From positions 1 through 64,000 of the forward strand of contig JAXGGA010000084.1 in assembly GCA_038373865.1 (NCBI GenBank): 64,000 bases of DNA, in the 5' to 3' direction. Position numbers and translations under genes: made by a program. The notes below the pieces were generated by a model that saw only the letters and a list, made by a program, of their open reading frames with translations, did not search any database and had not been told where the DNA came from. This DNA is from Uloborus plumipes (taxonomy: Eukaryota; Arthropoda; Arachnida; Araneae; Uloboridae). Within the stretch, counting starts at the first letter, position 1. Each line of letters starts with the position of its first letter. Below are positions 33,851 through 44,493 of this stretch, piece after piece.

Positions 33851-34763
33851 GGAAATGTTTGACATATTCACCTGAATGATGCTACAAAAACTTAGGAATC
33901 CTTCGCTCCTGATATTTTGGAAGATTTTTAATAAGTCGTCTGTAAAAGACACGGAGGCGCTGCAAGGTGATGTTTTTTTTTTTGGGGGGGGGGGGGGTGT
34001 CAACTGTCTCTTCAGAACTTTGGATCTAAGCTATTGCCGATCTTATTGTGGAATTCTACGCATATGTCGAAGCTATTACCCCCCATGGTTGATGTATAAG
34101 CCCACAAAACGTATGAAAGCAGTCTTTAAGCCTGACTTGAATAGAGTTGTAATAATGAAGCACACGTGGGAGTTGAAACATTATTTGTAAAATAACGTTT
34201 GAGGCATTGAAAATTAATGCATTGGAGTTGATTATTGAATAATAATTTATACCTTAAATTCAAAAAGTGAAATTTGCATTCATTAGGCAAGTGATAACAA
34301 AAAATAAAAAGGCTGCAGCTTCGATACAAGTTGAAAGTTGAAATGTGGCCGTGGCTAGTCTCCATGACATTGCCGAACATGTTACTTGAAATACGGATGC
34401 TTTTTAAATTTTTAGTATTTGAATTAAAAGAAATAGGCCATTTGTCTCACTACCCCATGTCTCACTGTACCCTGGTCTCAATTATAAACTATAAAACTTT
34501 TTTGATTGTTAAGTATGGCTTTGTTGGTAAATCATATGTGACCTTGAACCGAGTTCATTTATGTTTGAGTTGAAATAAACAAAATTCTTAAATTGGAACA
34601 ACGACAATAATTGTTATTGGTGATAAACCGGTTTCTCTCACCCATATCTTCAGAAATGGAATCGTTAAAACTTCAACCAATCGAAGTCATTTCATCAAAG
34701 CTAGACTAAACATTATCGATTTAATTTCTACTGAATCATCAGCACTTTATAAAACAAACAAAC
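33851..34763. other. Non-coding DNA with a G-run
   Basis: A T-run followed by a G-run at about 33973-33997 creates spurious frames. The phrase TGTCTCACTGTACCC near 34457 also occurs near 49780, hinting at a dispersed repeat. Confidence 0.4.
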
Positions 34764-35480
34764 AAGTACTAAGATTGAATTAAAAATTTAAACAACCCCT
34801 GACCCTGATTGCTGATCTCATATTAAAACGAACTTCTCTGAATTTTAAATCTACTGAAGCATTTTAAATCTTTATATATTTAATTGTTTTTAAGAGGGTA
34901 TGGTAAATATAGAAAAGGAAAGATAATTCCTACGAGTAAAATTTGCTAGTCGCAAAAGCAGAAGTAAGAAGGAAAATTAAAAACTCTTATACTAAAATCA
35001 ATAGCAAGTATTTTAATTGTCAACAAATAGAAACTGGCAACATATAAACATTTTAAGTCAATAAGTTTTCTTTCCTCGTTTTAAAACAACGACATCGGTT
35101 TCCTATCCTGTAGATTTAAGCCTTAGCCGCATTTGCTAAAAAACGTCATAATTCGAGTTCTACATGACATAGAAGTTCCAAACACATTCTATCAGACGCA
35201 GAAAATTTTTTATTTTCTTTAATACTATTGTTTTAAATTTTCCAGTATGTTTTCCCTTCAAAAATCGCAAAGAAACATTTTTAAGGCTTTTGATTAATAT
35301 CTTTGTTAATGTCATCCGGAAGACGCGACCTAGCTAAGAACACTGTCGATCCACTTCCCCTTTCAAATAAAACAAAATTTTCAAAATCAGTCCACCCGTT
35401 TAGGCTGTACGGTGCCACAGATAGATACACAGACACGTCAAACTTATAACTCACTTCCTTGTTGCGTCAGGGGTTAAAAA
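34764..35480 (-). repeat. Family A dispersed repeat, copy 4 (reverse)
   Basis: Starts ACAAGTACTAAGATTGAATT, then AACCCCTGACCCTGATTGC and the same interior order as copy 3, ending GTTGCGTCAGGGGTTAAA. The two ends share AACCCCTGAC in inverted sense, possibly a short terminal inverted repeat. Confidence 0.8.
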
Positions 35481-35762
35481 ATAACCCTTTGCTACTTTGA
35501 AGTAATGTAATAATATTTTTGATCGACATAAGTTTTAAACAAATTATAATAATACTTCTTATTGTAGTTGTGAAAACTTCAAATATTTTTTCCCTCAGTG
35601 TAATTAATTTATTTCAAAATATTTTCTGAAACAAGTGATTATATACCCTTATTCTACTTTCAGCTCTTAGACCGGCCGAAACATATGATATTTTATGCAT
35701 CCAAGTTCACTCTTAGGATTTTAATCACAATAAGTGACTTTTCTACAAGCTAACGTACTTAC

Positions 35763-35870
35763 CAAAGGACCGTATTGTACTACACCCTGGATATCAACCC
35801 GAAAGGATCCTTTCCCAATTATCTTCTTTATAACAGTACAAAAGACATCATCACTTAATAGTTCCATCAT
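35763..35870 (-). CDS. Candidate coding exon, minus strand, with GTAAGT donor
   Basis: Thirty-six codons run from an ATG (35868-35870) to CCT-TTG, followed at once by the canonical donor GTAAGT (35757-35762). The peptide begins MMELLSDDVFCTVIKK and continues GKGSFRVDIQGVVQYGPL. It has no homopolymer-driven residues and a balanced composition, unlike most frames here. The frame is also open upstream (IVEKELIN) into a tandem repeat, so the true exon start could be an acceptor or the ATG. Reading through the donor gives a stop about 16 codons later. I do not recognise a domain. If real, the gene continues toward lower coordinates. A chance frame next to a repeat remains possible. Confidence 0.3.
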
Positions 35871-35884
35871 ATTAATGAGTTCCT

Positions 35885-36070
35885 TTTCTACTATCGGTAG
35901 CCGACCGGCGACACTTTCCCTTTTAACAGTAATTGGTCGGTAACAAAATAATGCGTTTTTCTCTACTATCGATAATTGGCCACGACACAATTTCTCTACT
36001 ATCGGTAATCGGCCGCTGACACATTAATGTAGGCATCTCTACCGCCAATAATTGGCCGGTGACACTTTCT
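35885..36070 (-). repeat. Degenerate tandem repeat, about 55-60 bp, four units
   Basis: TCT(C)TACTATCGGTAA(T)(T/C)GGCC then (G)(A/T)GACAC recurs at about 35888, 35962, 35995 and 36037, with unit spacing varying from about 33 to 74 bp. It abuts the candidate exon at 35763-35870 and its reverse translation carries repeated IVEK / IDSREK words. Confidence 0.7.
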
Positions 36071-36343
36071 CTTCTAAAAATCCGTTCGACTCTCCAATCA
36101 ACTTCGGCCAGAAAACATCCGTATAACTGTGCTATTTCTAGCAAGGAGTTGCATGAAAAATTGAAGTTAAAAGTTGATTCGGGAGTTGGCCTGAAAGAAA
36201 TCTTTCTATGTGTGATACCCGCTCAGCCCTCAACTATATCCAACTGGTGATCGGCAGATGAAAAATAATGTATCACCTGTTCTACAGGTAGTTGGGGTGA
36301 ATATTAGGATAGGTCGATTTTAACTTTTTCTTAGAATCAAAAA

Positions 36344-36795
36344 CGCCTGTGGGGGGAAAAGTTGTGTATTGGTGTCAAATATTTGTGGAAAAAATTGAAT
36401 TTAAATCAAAATATATTTACATCTCCCGCAACGCCCTTAATGTTTCGCCAGATATGTAAAAAAATAGCATTTTAAGTTTAATTTTCAAAATTTGTATGTA
36501 TTATTTTTTTTAATCGCCAGTAGCAAAAATAGTAACACAGAGACACTAATAGCCCACGAAAAAAATATTTTGATGTCGTAAAATATTTAAGCCCCCCGTC
36601 AAGCCCATGAAATTTCGCCTAATTCGTAAAAAAGTCGCATTTTAATTTTTATTTAAAAACATTTAATGCATGAATTTTTTATCGCCTGTGGCGTAAATAG
36701 TTGCACGGTACGACTCTTTGTTTACGAAAAAAATATTCTGACATCGTAAGACATTTTAGCCCTCTGCTGATTCAGAGAAATTCGTATCATTTGAA
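36344..36795 (+). repeat. Tandem repeat, period about 170 bp, 2.6 copies
   Basis: Units start at 36344, 36515 and 36684 with CGCC(T/A)GT. Shared landmarks are GAAAAAAATATTxTGA, then GCCC at the middle and GTAAAAAAxTxGCATTTTAA. The copies are well diverged. The period is close to a nucleosome repeat, as in many satellites. Confidence 0.82.
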
Positions 36796-37500
36796 CCTTT
36801 TCGGTATTTTAGCTAATCGGTATTATTTATTAGTTTTGAATCATATAATACTAAGAAAAATTATTTAAAACTTGATTGACTAGATTTTTCAAACATTTTA
36901 CAAGAAATTAGCTTGATATTAAATTAATATCTTCCGAAATAATCGATGAATTGATTTTTTTAATGAAATGCAAATCATTTTCATCCGTTTCTGCCCATTC
37001 TTTAAAAATTCTGTTCAAAAATAATGAATACATGTATTTGGTTGGAAAATGATAGAATCTTAAACATTAAACATTTTGCTTGTTGCGAAGCTAAGAACTT
37101 TTTAAGAGATCATATTCAATCCAATCCACCATCTTTAAAGATTTTATTACTTTCTAGTACAGAATGTAGTACGGTTAACTTTTAAGGTATATATAGATTC
37201 ATTTTTCTGTTCAATCATCTTTCAAGATTTTACTGTCTATCAATAGAGAGTGTATAGCACGATTAATTTTTAACTCATCCCATTAATTTTTACTCTGTCA
37301 TGTTTCAAAATTTTAATGTGTACCAGTACAGACTATTTGTGTTATATTGCAATTGCTAAGCTCTTTCCATATTTGAATCACAATTGATTCAATGATTATT
37401 TTGATATATTTTGATATTAATCAAAATAATCATTGTTAAATCGATTGATTAATCAAAATAATCATTATTTAATTATTTTGATATAGCTCTCTTACTTGTG
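36796..37500. other. AT-rich DNA with local palindromes
   Basis: At 37395-37437, ATGATTATTTTGAT faces ATCAAAATAATCAT across a short centre, and the same words recur at 37455-37485. Such AT palindromes extrude easily as cruciforms. No gene was found. Confidence 0.55.
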
Positions 37501-38040
37501 AGCACATAAAAGAATAGATCCCACTCAGTGGGTCATGTCCGCTTGAAAAACTGCTAATTAATCAATAGTCACTTCCATCCTTGCGTTTTAAAACAAAAAC
37601 TGCAACGCGAGTTTTTTCAAGCGACAATTACTTCAGCGACTCTATTTGAGCAACGATAAGGGAAAGGACTTAGGGGACTTAATTTTGCAAAAACAACGAC
37701 GGAGCAAGTGAAGGAACAAGTACACTCAAAGATGGGGGATGACTCTGAAAGTGTAAAGAAATGCAAACAAATAAAACTTCATCCATGTATGTATATCTAG
37801 AAAAAGAAATTGGTAATGGGAGATGGATACATTAGAACACTGCGAGTAGTTGGATGGAGGACGGGGGGGGGGGGGTAGACATGCAAATGTGACAGCATTT
37901 GGCGGGGGAGGGGGAAGGTTGTGTCGCTGTTCGTCTATCCATCAAATCCAGCCTCCCGGCTGACATCCTCCTGTCAACCAACGGCAGCTGTGGCTAAAGC
38001 AAGGGAGCAGCCCGCTTTCTAGGCCTGGATGCCACATTTG
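37500..38040. promoter_or_regulatory. GC-rich single-copy block with octamer and E-box
   Basis: Contains a G-run (about 37863-37875), a perfect POU octamer ATGCAAAT at 37881-37888 and an E-box-type CAGCTG near 37985. It is strongly GC-richer than both flanks and has no frame with splice support. It could be a promoter or enhancer region; this is inference. Confidence 0.33.
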
Positions 38041-38273
38041 GTTCGTTATTGCTTATTTTACTAACATATTATAAATTTTCTAGCTGAAATTGAATGGAAT
38101 TACGGTAAGGAAAAAAAAAACAACTACTGTCGCCCCGTTTCGATCTTTCCAGCTTAGAAATTTTTGCTTTGACTATCAGCTTTAATTGCTAGTGTAACAG
38201 TTAGCAGCTAAAGAATGTAAGTAACGTATTAAGCATATGAAATAATCGCCATTAGACTATGATATCATTATAA

Positions 38274-39068
38274 TCTTAATATATAAAAATTACGTGTCCC
38301 TGTGTTTGTGGCCAATGGACTCTTCAGCTACTGAACCGATTTTAACCAAATTTTGCACGCAGTTTCAGTTTGGTCCAACGTAAATGATAGGATAGTTTTT
38401 ATCTCAATTTAGGACCGCAATATATTTTTTATTGCAAATTATCTATTTAGCTACCAGCTTTTCTGCATTCTTGGCTAAGCCTTTTCTGACACCTCCATGG
38501 ATGAGCGACATAAAGCACACGTTCTGGCAGCTTCCGGAGCGCAGTAAACAGGTTGTAAGTTAGCGGTGCGTTGAGTGTTATTCGACTTTTTTGTGAAGTA
38601 AATTATGAACAAACGCGTTACTTCCCTTGAAATTTATATGTGATAAGCTGTCAGAAACGATTGTCACTTAAGAGTTTTTACGCCTCTGAGGCTGAGAGGT
38701 GGAAAGCGCTTGGTGGGATAGCTCCTGGACTGCATTTAAGTGGCTGTTCTTCTAACTACTATTACATATACAAAAGTTTGTTTGGATGGATTTATGGATG
38801 GAGCAGTCAGTTGATAAGCAGTCCGAAAAAATTATCTTTTTAACTAAGCCTTTTTTAAGCCTCTGTTGCCGGGCGACATAAAGCACATGTTCTGACAGCT
38901 TCTGGAGCGCAGTAAAATAGGTTGTAAATACAGAAACAATAATGGATGATTAATGTAGGTACTTAATTTTTTTTTTTTTTTTGCATTTTCTAATAAAAAA
39001 ACTCAATAAATTCAAATTTTTGCTTATTTATTGCCTTTAAGGCGGAACAGAGTTCGCCGGGTCAGCTA
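38274..39068 (+). mobile_element. Non-autonomous Helitron-like element
   Basis: Starts TCTTAATATATAAAAATTAC after an A and ends CAGCTAG before a T, matching the Helitron rule of a 5' TC, a 3' CTRR and insertion between A and T. A GC hairpin (GGCGgAA-cagag-TTCGCC, with one bulged base) lies about 6 bp before the 3' end, as required of a Helitron terminator. An early CTACTGAACCGATTTTAAC block is typical of this group in arthropods. A ~85-bp internal segment around GCGACATAAAGCACA(C/T)GTTC is present twice (about 38505-38565 and 38872-38930). No Rep/helicase gene is present. Confidence 0.82.
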
Positions 39069-39146
39069 GTTATGTATATAGTATTTTCAAGGATTATACG
39101 CATTGTATTAACTGTAAAAAGAGTTTTACTTTGTTTTTATGAATTT

Positions 39147-39407
39147 AATTAGCGGTACCCGCACGGCTTTGCCCGTGGTATAAAATTAAAACGACATTTG
39201 GTAATAAATTTATATCGCAGAAAGAGTACTCAATTTTAGTTGTATTCAGCTATAATTCCTTCAAACTATGGTATAAAAATAAGAGAAAAGATAAAACAAG
39301 AATAATTTTGTTGTTTACAGAAACCAAATGAAAATCGACCGAACGGTTTTGGCGCTACGCGGGTCACAGAGAGACAGACCCACCTTCAGCTTTATTATTA
39401 GTAGAGA
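39147..39407 (+). repeat. Retroelement-like 3' tail or short dispersed repeat
   Basis: Begins TTAGCGGTACCCGCACGGC and ends with CGACCGAACGGTTTTGGCGC, CGGGTCACAGAGAGACAGAC and CTTTATTATTAGTAGAGATG. This order is common in dispersed repeats across arthropods. No protein is encoded and the exact class is uncertain. Confidence 0.5.
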
Positions 39408-40440
39408 TGTGAACAATTGTGTGTGTCCGGCTGGGAAGTTCGGTTCACACATAGAACACTAACTTTTTACTTTTAAACATTTTATTTTTCTCATCATTGT
39501 TTTAAAGACAGAAAGAAGAACATTCTTTTATTTTCAATGCATAGTAAGACAGTAGTAACATTTGGATTAAATATGAGCTAAATTTGGTAAACGATTAATA
39601 AAAAAAAATAACAAGAGAAAAATTCTATTTCATTTATATCGAGCAATGACAAATTGCTGTTATATTATTTTTTTTTATTTTGGACCTCGGATGTCGTGTC
39701 GTCTCTTTCTCAGATTGGACTCGAAATCTACCACTATAATATTTTTTATAGATGCGCGCGTGTCGTGGTGTTCCACCTTCGCAAGCGTCCACCGGCCCCT
39801 GCTCTTTCCGGAGGTGACACTCACGTGATGCACACACACAGACCTATCGCAATTCGTCATTGCAAAAAACAATTTGAATTTAAGGTGTCAAAGTTCAAAT
39901 TTTTATTATCTTTTTAAATATTTTGTTTCGTTGTTGTTGCTCAGACGAACTTTAGTTAGAGCAGAAAAGCTCAGATTTTCCTTCCGGTAGAATATGTTTG
40001 GCTCTTATTCGTTTGCATTATTTTTCAATAATTATTTTATGTATTTTTAATTTTTGTATTTCATTATAAAGTGTTTAGTATTTTCGTTCTTGATTAAAAA
40101 TTTAAAGTGAATTTACTTTTTAGTTTTTTGCTTCATAGAACTAAAATGTCAGTCACTGAAAAAATTTGCACCTTAATCCTTAATGCCCTGACGGTACTCA
40201 GAAGAAACGTTTATAGTAATTTACTATCATGAATCCAATATGGCTGGAATCATGCTGGTACTTGAAAGTACCATCCCTTGTACTTTGCTGAGAAACCGAC
40301 AGATGGTACCTGCGATCAGAAAGTTTTCTTGAGGGCCTAAGGCGTAGGGAGGCCCTTGCCCCCCTACGCCTTAATTTAACACTTTAACTAGTTATTCTAT
40401 GAAATAACTAGGTATTCTAAAAAAAACTAATAATAGACAA
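39408..40440. other. Non-coding DNA
   Basis: Overlapping frames on both strands at 39634-39917 are unsupported. Nothing else is recognised. Confidence 0.45.
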
Positions 40441-40444
40441 TTAA

Positions 40445-40640
40445 AACGAAAAAGAAGCAATAGAAAAGGTCTCGTATAACACGGTTCCGATATTACACGA
40501 TAAGATACGCCACGTGTTATAACGAAAGACAATTATTTATAGATTATGTATAGTGGACTCGCGCTATTACGCGATTCGACTTACGCGAAATGACTGGCTA
40601 TACCGCGATTTTTTTTGTTTACACGTAATGAATTATAGAG
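40445..40640. mobile_element. pogo/Tigger-like remnant
   Basis: GTGGACTCGCGCTATTACGC then GATTCGACTTACGCGAAATG resembles the terminal blocks of pogo-type elements, and an earlier CGTATAACACGGTTCCGATA / CACGTGTTATAACGA pair shows a related inverted arrangement. No complete pair of ends was found. Confidence 0.4.
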
Positions 40641-40860
40641 ATAACGTGAACAGGGCAGCCCAGAGGTCGTGTCAGCCTAGTCTGAAACTAGAGGCCCGGC
40701 TAGGACTCGGAGTAGCTTAAATTAGTGTACGAATTTCCTGGGGTAGGAAGGACCGGAGACCAAACTGGCAAGAGGCCTTGGACTACCATGAATCCGAATT
40801 AATCGCTCACAACACGAAGAATAGGGAAAGGGATCGCGATGCTTAAGTGTCTGCTTCGTT

Positions 40861-40936
40861 ATTGGGTGTAAATATTGGTTTCGTGAATTGACTTGCAACC
40901 TTTTAGCATCACTGATAAGAGAAGTTCCCACACCGT
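40861..40936. repeat. 76-bp near-identical duplicate, copy 1
   Basis: Matches 60607-60682 in the same orientation with a single mismatch. It includes GGTTTCGTGAATTGACTTGC and AGAGAAGTTCCCACACCG. Flanks are unrelated. The high identity marks it as the youngest duplication seen here. Confidence 0.9.
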
Positions 40937-41222
40937 TGACATCGCTTTATTCGTGTATACAAATAACAACTCTGAATTTTCAGTTTTTTTTTCTCTAAAC
41001 ATGAAAATTAGTGAAATAAAATGGCATCTAAGCGTTCTGTTTTATCTAAAATTTGAAAATAGAGGGAAGAAGAGAAAATTTCTGACAGGTAAAGAAATGA
41101 TAAAGAAGACTTATACTGATCTGATAGCTCAACGTAAACCAACATCGTCTTTATTTTTTAAGTTATAAATATAATTACTTTTTTTCTGTACAATACTATT
41201 ATAGTGCTGCATTTTATTATTG

Positions 41223-41580
41223 CACTGTTAAAACAAGATACTTAGAAATGAGGCAAAACGTCTTGTTTTCAAGAACATCATTGACCCAAAATGGCTCCAG
41301 AACCAAATGTCTTGGAATTAGAAAACAGGGTGTCTTGTTTTTGAAGCACACGGTGTTCTTAAAAGTAATAACCAATGTTCTTGTTTTTGAGGCGGAAATA
41401 TGTTCGAATATGATACGAAATGTGCTCATATACGAGACAATCCTATTCTTAATTTTTGAGACGGCTCTACTCTTGGAAATGATACAGTGCTGTGTTTATT
41501 TCCGAGTCATCACAGAATTTAAAAAATAAGCATTTTGCGTCTTGTTTATGAGTCGGGTCTTCTGTTTAGAAGTGAGACAT
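41223..41580. mobile_element. CACTGTTAAAA-end MITE with short internal modules
   Basis: Begins CACTGTTAAAACAAGATAC. The interior repeats a module with CTTGTTTT(T)GA(G)GxC and its inverse (about 41260, 41330, 41380, 41435 and 41540). A related right end, ending TTTTAACAGTG, lies at 48420-48526. The right end of this copy is not clear. The frames on both strands reflect the modules. Confidence 0.5.
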
Positions 41581-41600
41581 TTTTGTTAATTTTTGTTTTT

Positions 41601-42053
41601 GGATAATAATTTTACAATTTTTCAGATGCAGATTAAAATTACCAGTGGCCGCGCCGCAGCTGATTTTAAAGCGGCCGATTCAATTAAACGGCACCCACTG
41701 TATTAATTTTTCTGATGAATTAAGGATTTTTTTTTTTTTCAAAATCAGTTTAATGCATGTTTTTTTTTTTTTTTCCCCTTTTGACTTTTTTCTCTTTGGT
41801 TTTGTGTGCAAAGAATCACATGTCTGATTATCAAAAGTGAAACATGCATGAAAACTTTTTTAAAAAAAGTTTTTTAATTCATCACAAAAAAAAAGTGGGC
41901 GCTTAATAATTGAATCAGCCGCTTTAATGATTCAAATCGAGCGAAGTCCAGCTTATTTATATCAAAACTGTCAAAAAAGAAAGGTGATTTCAAAAAGCGA
42001 CAGCCACTGTAGTAATTTTAGACTGCATCTGAAAAATAGTAAAAGTATTATTC
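41601..42053. mobile_element. MITE with about 45-bp inverted ends
   Basis: The left end GGATAATAATTTTACAATTT pairs with the reversed right end GAATAATACTTTTACTATTT, both continuing TTCAGATGCAG, TAAAATTAC and CAGTGGC. The interior has inverted GCGGC(C/T)GATTCAATTA modules and T-runs. Transposase class is unknown. Confidence 0.75.
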
Positions 42054-42216
42054 AAATTAACCCCTTTATTTCAGAAACCCATCAAGTGCACTTTTTTAAA
42101 TTTTAAACAACTAAACTAACTAAGAAGAACTTCTCCGTTTTAAAATCACAATAGGTTTAGTCGTTGGAAAAATTGCTTCTTATTGTATTGCAAAAACAAA
42201 AAAATAAAAAAAAATA

Positions 42217-42413
42217 AGGTGACGGAACCAGTTACAGACAGGCATAAGCTTGGATTTAAAAACTAAGCTGTTTAGGCAGGTAAAACTGATATTTCTGTGA
42301 CTCATGAATCCATCTAATGTTATTAGAGTCAATTTCAGGAGCCATTTCTTAAGCATGTCTGTAACTGGTCTCAATGGATGTCTCAAGCATGTCTGTAACT
42401 GGTCCCGTCACCT
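42217..42413. mobile_element. 197-bp MITE at a TA site
   Basis: The ends AGGTGACGGAACCAGTTACA and, reversed, AGGTGACGGGACCAGTTACA differ at one position and are flanked by TA (42215-42216 and 42414-42415). AGCATGTCTGTAACTGGTC occurs twice near the right end (about 42352 and 42387), a small internal duplication. Confidence 0.82.
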
Positions 42414-42980
42414 TACGGTTGGAATCAATTTTCCAATTGGTTTTTTTTTTTTTTTTTTGCGAAAAATTGTTAAAAATTTTGCACTTAACAAGTTTCAGCA
42501 ATGAAATAAATTTTTAAGAAAAGTTGTTCACACACATCACATATGAAGGCTCGTGTTTTTGCATCCGACGGTGTGCCTAAAATTGGCCATTCATAACCTT
42601 TAATAATATAATTTGGGGGGGGGGGGGAATCAGTTCACAGGTTTCTGCAACAAACGATTCAATTGTCATAAACTTCAATCTCCTACAAATGGATATTTTC
42701 TTTCATAGAATTCATACGAGTCTTGTTTTTAACTTTTTCGTGATTTTATAGAAGTTCAGTTTCTTATTTTCGAAAATTGCAATTCTTGTTTCTTAGTTTG
42801 TCATTTTTCTGGGGTTTTGCTGAACTTTTTTTTTCCGCTGTGTTGTTTTTCGTTCCTATTTTTTTTTTTTTTTCATTGCTCTTTTTTTCTGTTTCTCATG
42901 TTCCCATATTTTACTCAAATTCCACTATGCTATCTTTTTTAATATTTAATTTTCTGAGAATAATAAGATAAAATTGAATA
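42414..42980. other. T-rich non-coding DNA
   Basis: Several T-runs and a G-run near 42616-42628 are present. No gene was recognised. Confidence 0.5.
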
Positions 42981-42982
42981 TT

Positions 42983-43178
42983 AGGGTCATTCCACAAAAA
43001 AATCACCAACAAACAGCACGTAATAACGTGTATGTTTCATGTAATAGTAATCATTTAAATGAGTAATGAAAAAACAATTGCTTAAAAAATTATAAACATG
43101 CAAAATTATCACTTTTTATTGAATTATATGAGATATCACAGAAGGACAACATTGCTACTTTTTCATGGAATGGCCCAT
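42983..43178. mobile_element. Small MITE with GGGTCATTCCA ends
   Basis: Left GGGTCATTCCAC pairs with the reversed right GGGCCATTCCATG about 190 bp away. TA is present on the left; the right TA is three bases off. The ends recall those of the fold-back at 29379-29815. Confidence 0.5.
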
Positions 43179-43504
43179 TTAGATGTGCACCCAATAATGC
43201 TGGGGAGTACAACTAATTTATAATTAAACCAAAACGATACAAAAAATTTTAAACTTATGCATTTCATTTTCCGGAAAATTGCTGGTAGTATTTTTCCCCA
43301 CCTTCATTTAAATTTGAGTCAATTAATTTTACATCTACACAACAAAATTATATGTTCTTAAAATTAATATATTAATTATAAATTATAATGTATATAATAT
43401 AAAATATTAATTTTATATACAAGAGCTAATCAAAAATAATGCATATAAAATCTTTTTCAAAATTACCTGCACTAACCCCGATTCCAGTCTTTTTTTCCAA
43501 AATA

Positions 43505-44160
43505 GTATCTATTACCGGAGCCAAGAAACATGTAACTCATAAGAAACAAATTTTATTGCCATATTTAGTAAGGTACAAACTTACTTCACTTCTCTACATA
43601 ATCGCTGTTCACTTCTAAGCATTTTTCGTACCCCTGCACCAGCTTTTTTAACCCCCCTGCAAAGAAGTTTGCCGCCTGAGAGTTGAACCAGTTGACAACG
43701 GCGATTTTGAGTCCCTCTTCGGTTTCAAAACGTTTTCCACCGAGCCACTGTTTAAAGTGCAAGAAGAGGAAGTAGTCGCTCAGGTGCAATGTCGGGAATG
43801 TACGGTGGATGGTCAAAAAAATCCCAACAAAAATCTTGAATTTTCTTCTTAGAACGCGCGATATCGTAAAGCAGGATTATGCCAGATGACAGTTTACCGC
43901 GGAGTTTGCTTTAGATTAGATTGCACGTCTCAATTTGTTGATGTAACAACAAACAACAATTTTTAAATAGTAGTGCGTTCAAGTTGAGGAAATTCTTCAG
44001 CTAGGCCAACTGATGAAACGATTTCATCAGTCTGGATACTGGGCCTGCCACTCCGCTCTTCGTCAACTGTAGGTTTATAAGCCAGGCATAATTGCCGATG
44101 AATTTCAGTAGCCATTTTCTGGATCTCCCAGGCAATGCTCCTCAGTTTCTGCAAGTAATG
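43505..44160 (-). mobile_element. Mariner remnant without clear inverted ends
   Basis: Shares with the 25791 element the 3' untranslated block CATAAGAAACAAATTTTATT and the transposase C-terminus. Neither inverted end was recognised, so the boundaries are those of the recognisable sequence. A word resembling a mariner end lies at about 43422-43441 but is not paired. Confidence 0.75.
43586..44154 (-). pseudogene. Mariner transposase pseudogene, second copy
   Basis: The N-terminal part (44154 downward) reads MATEIHRQLC and DEERSGRPSIQTDEIVSSV, which is the linker after the helix-turn-helix domain with the GRPS motif. A deletion then leads to GIILLYDIARS, a degenerate catalytic block (consensus ILLHDNARPH; Asp kept). 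DHPPYIPDIAP follows and, after a frameshift, LHLSDYFLFLHFKQWLGGKR with the last catalytic Asp region, ending LVQGYEKCLEVNSDYVEK-stop. The middle of the gene, including the first catalytic Asp, is missing, so the product cannot be active. It is in the same subfamily as 25890-26303 but has independent lesions. Confidence 0.9.
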
Positions 44161-44493
44161 CCCTGCAAAGGAAATACAATGAGAAAAAACAAGTTTTGAT
44201 TTAATGCATATTTATTTAAAGAAGGCTTCCCACTAAACTATGAAAATAAGCACTTTATTTTCTCTCCAACTCATCATACAATATCACACCCAGTGTCTCT
44301 TTCCCACGTTCTTCGCAATTTTATCATTTTTACTTTGTGTACTCTCAGAATTTTTGCTAGATGAACATGTAAAAAGCTAAACTATTGTAAACTTAAATTA
44401 AAAAATTTTGGGACTGGAACAAAAAGCAAAAAAAAATTCAAACACAAGTCAATATTAAGCATTCGGCAGGAAGTTTCCCCTTAAGTGACTGCA

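Noticed and set aside
39634..39917. Four overlapping frames on both strands
   Set aside because: Shadow frames of one GC-richer segment with no start, splice or domain evidence.
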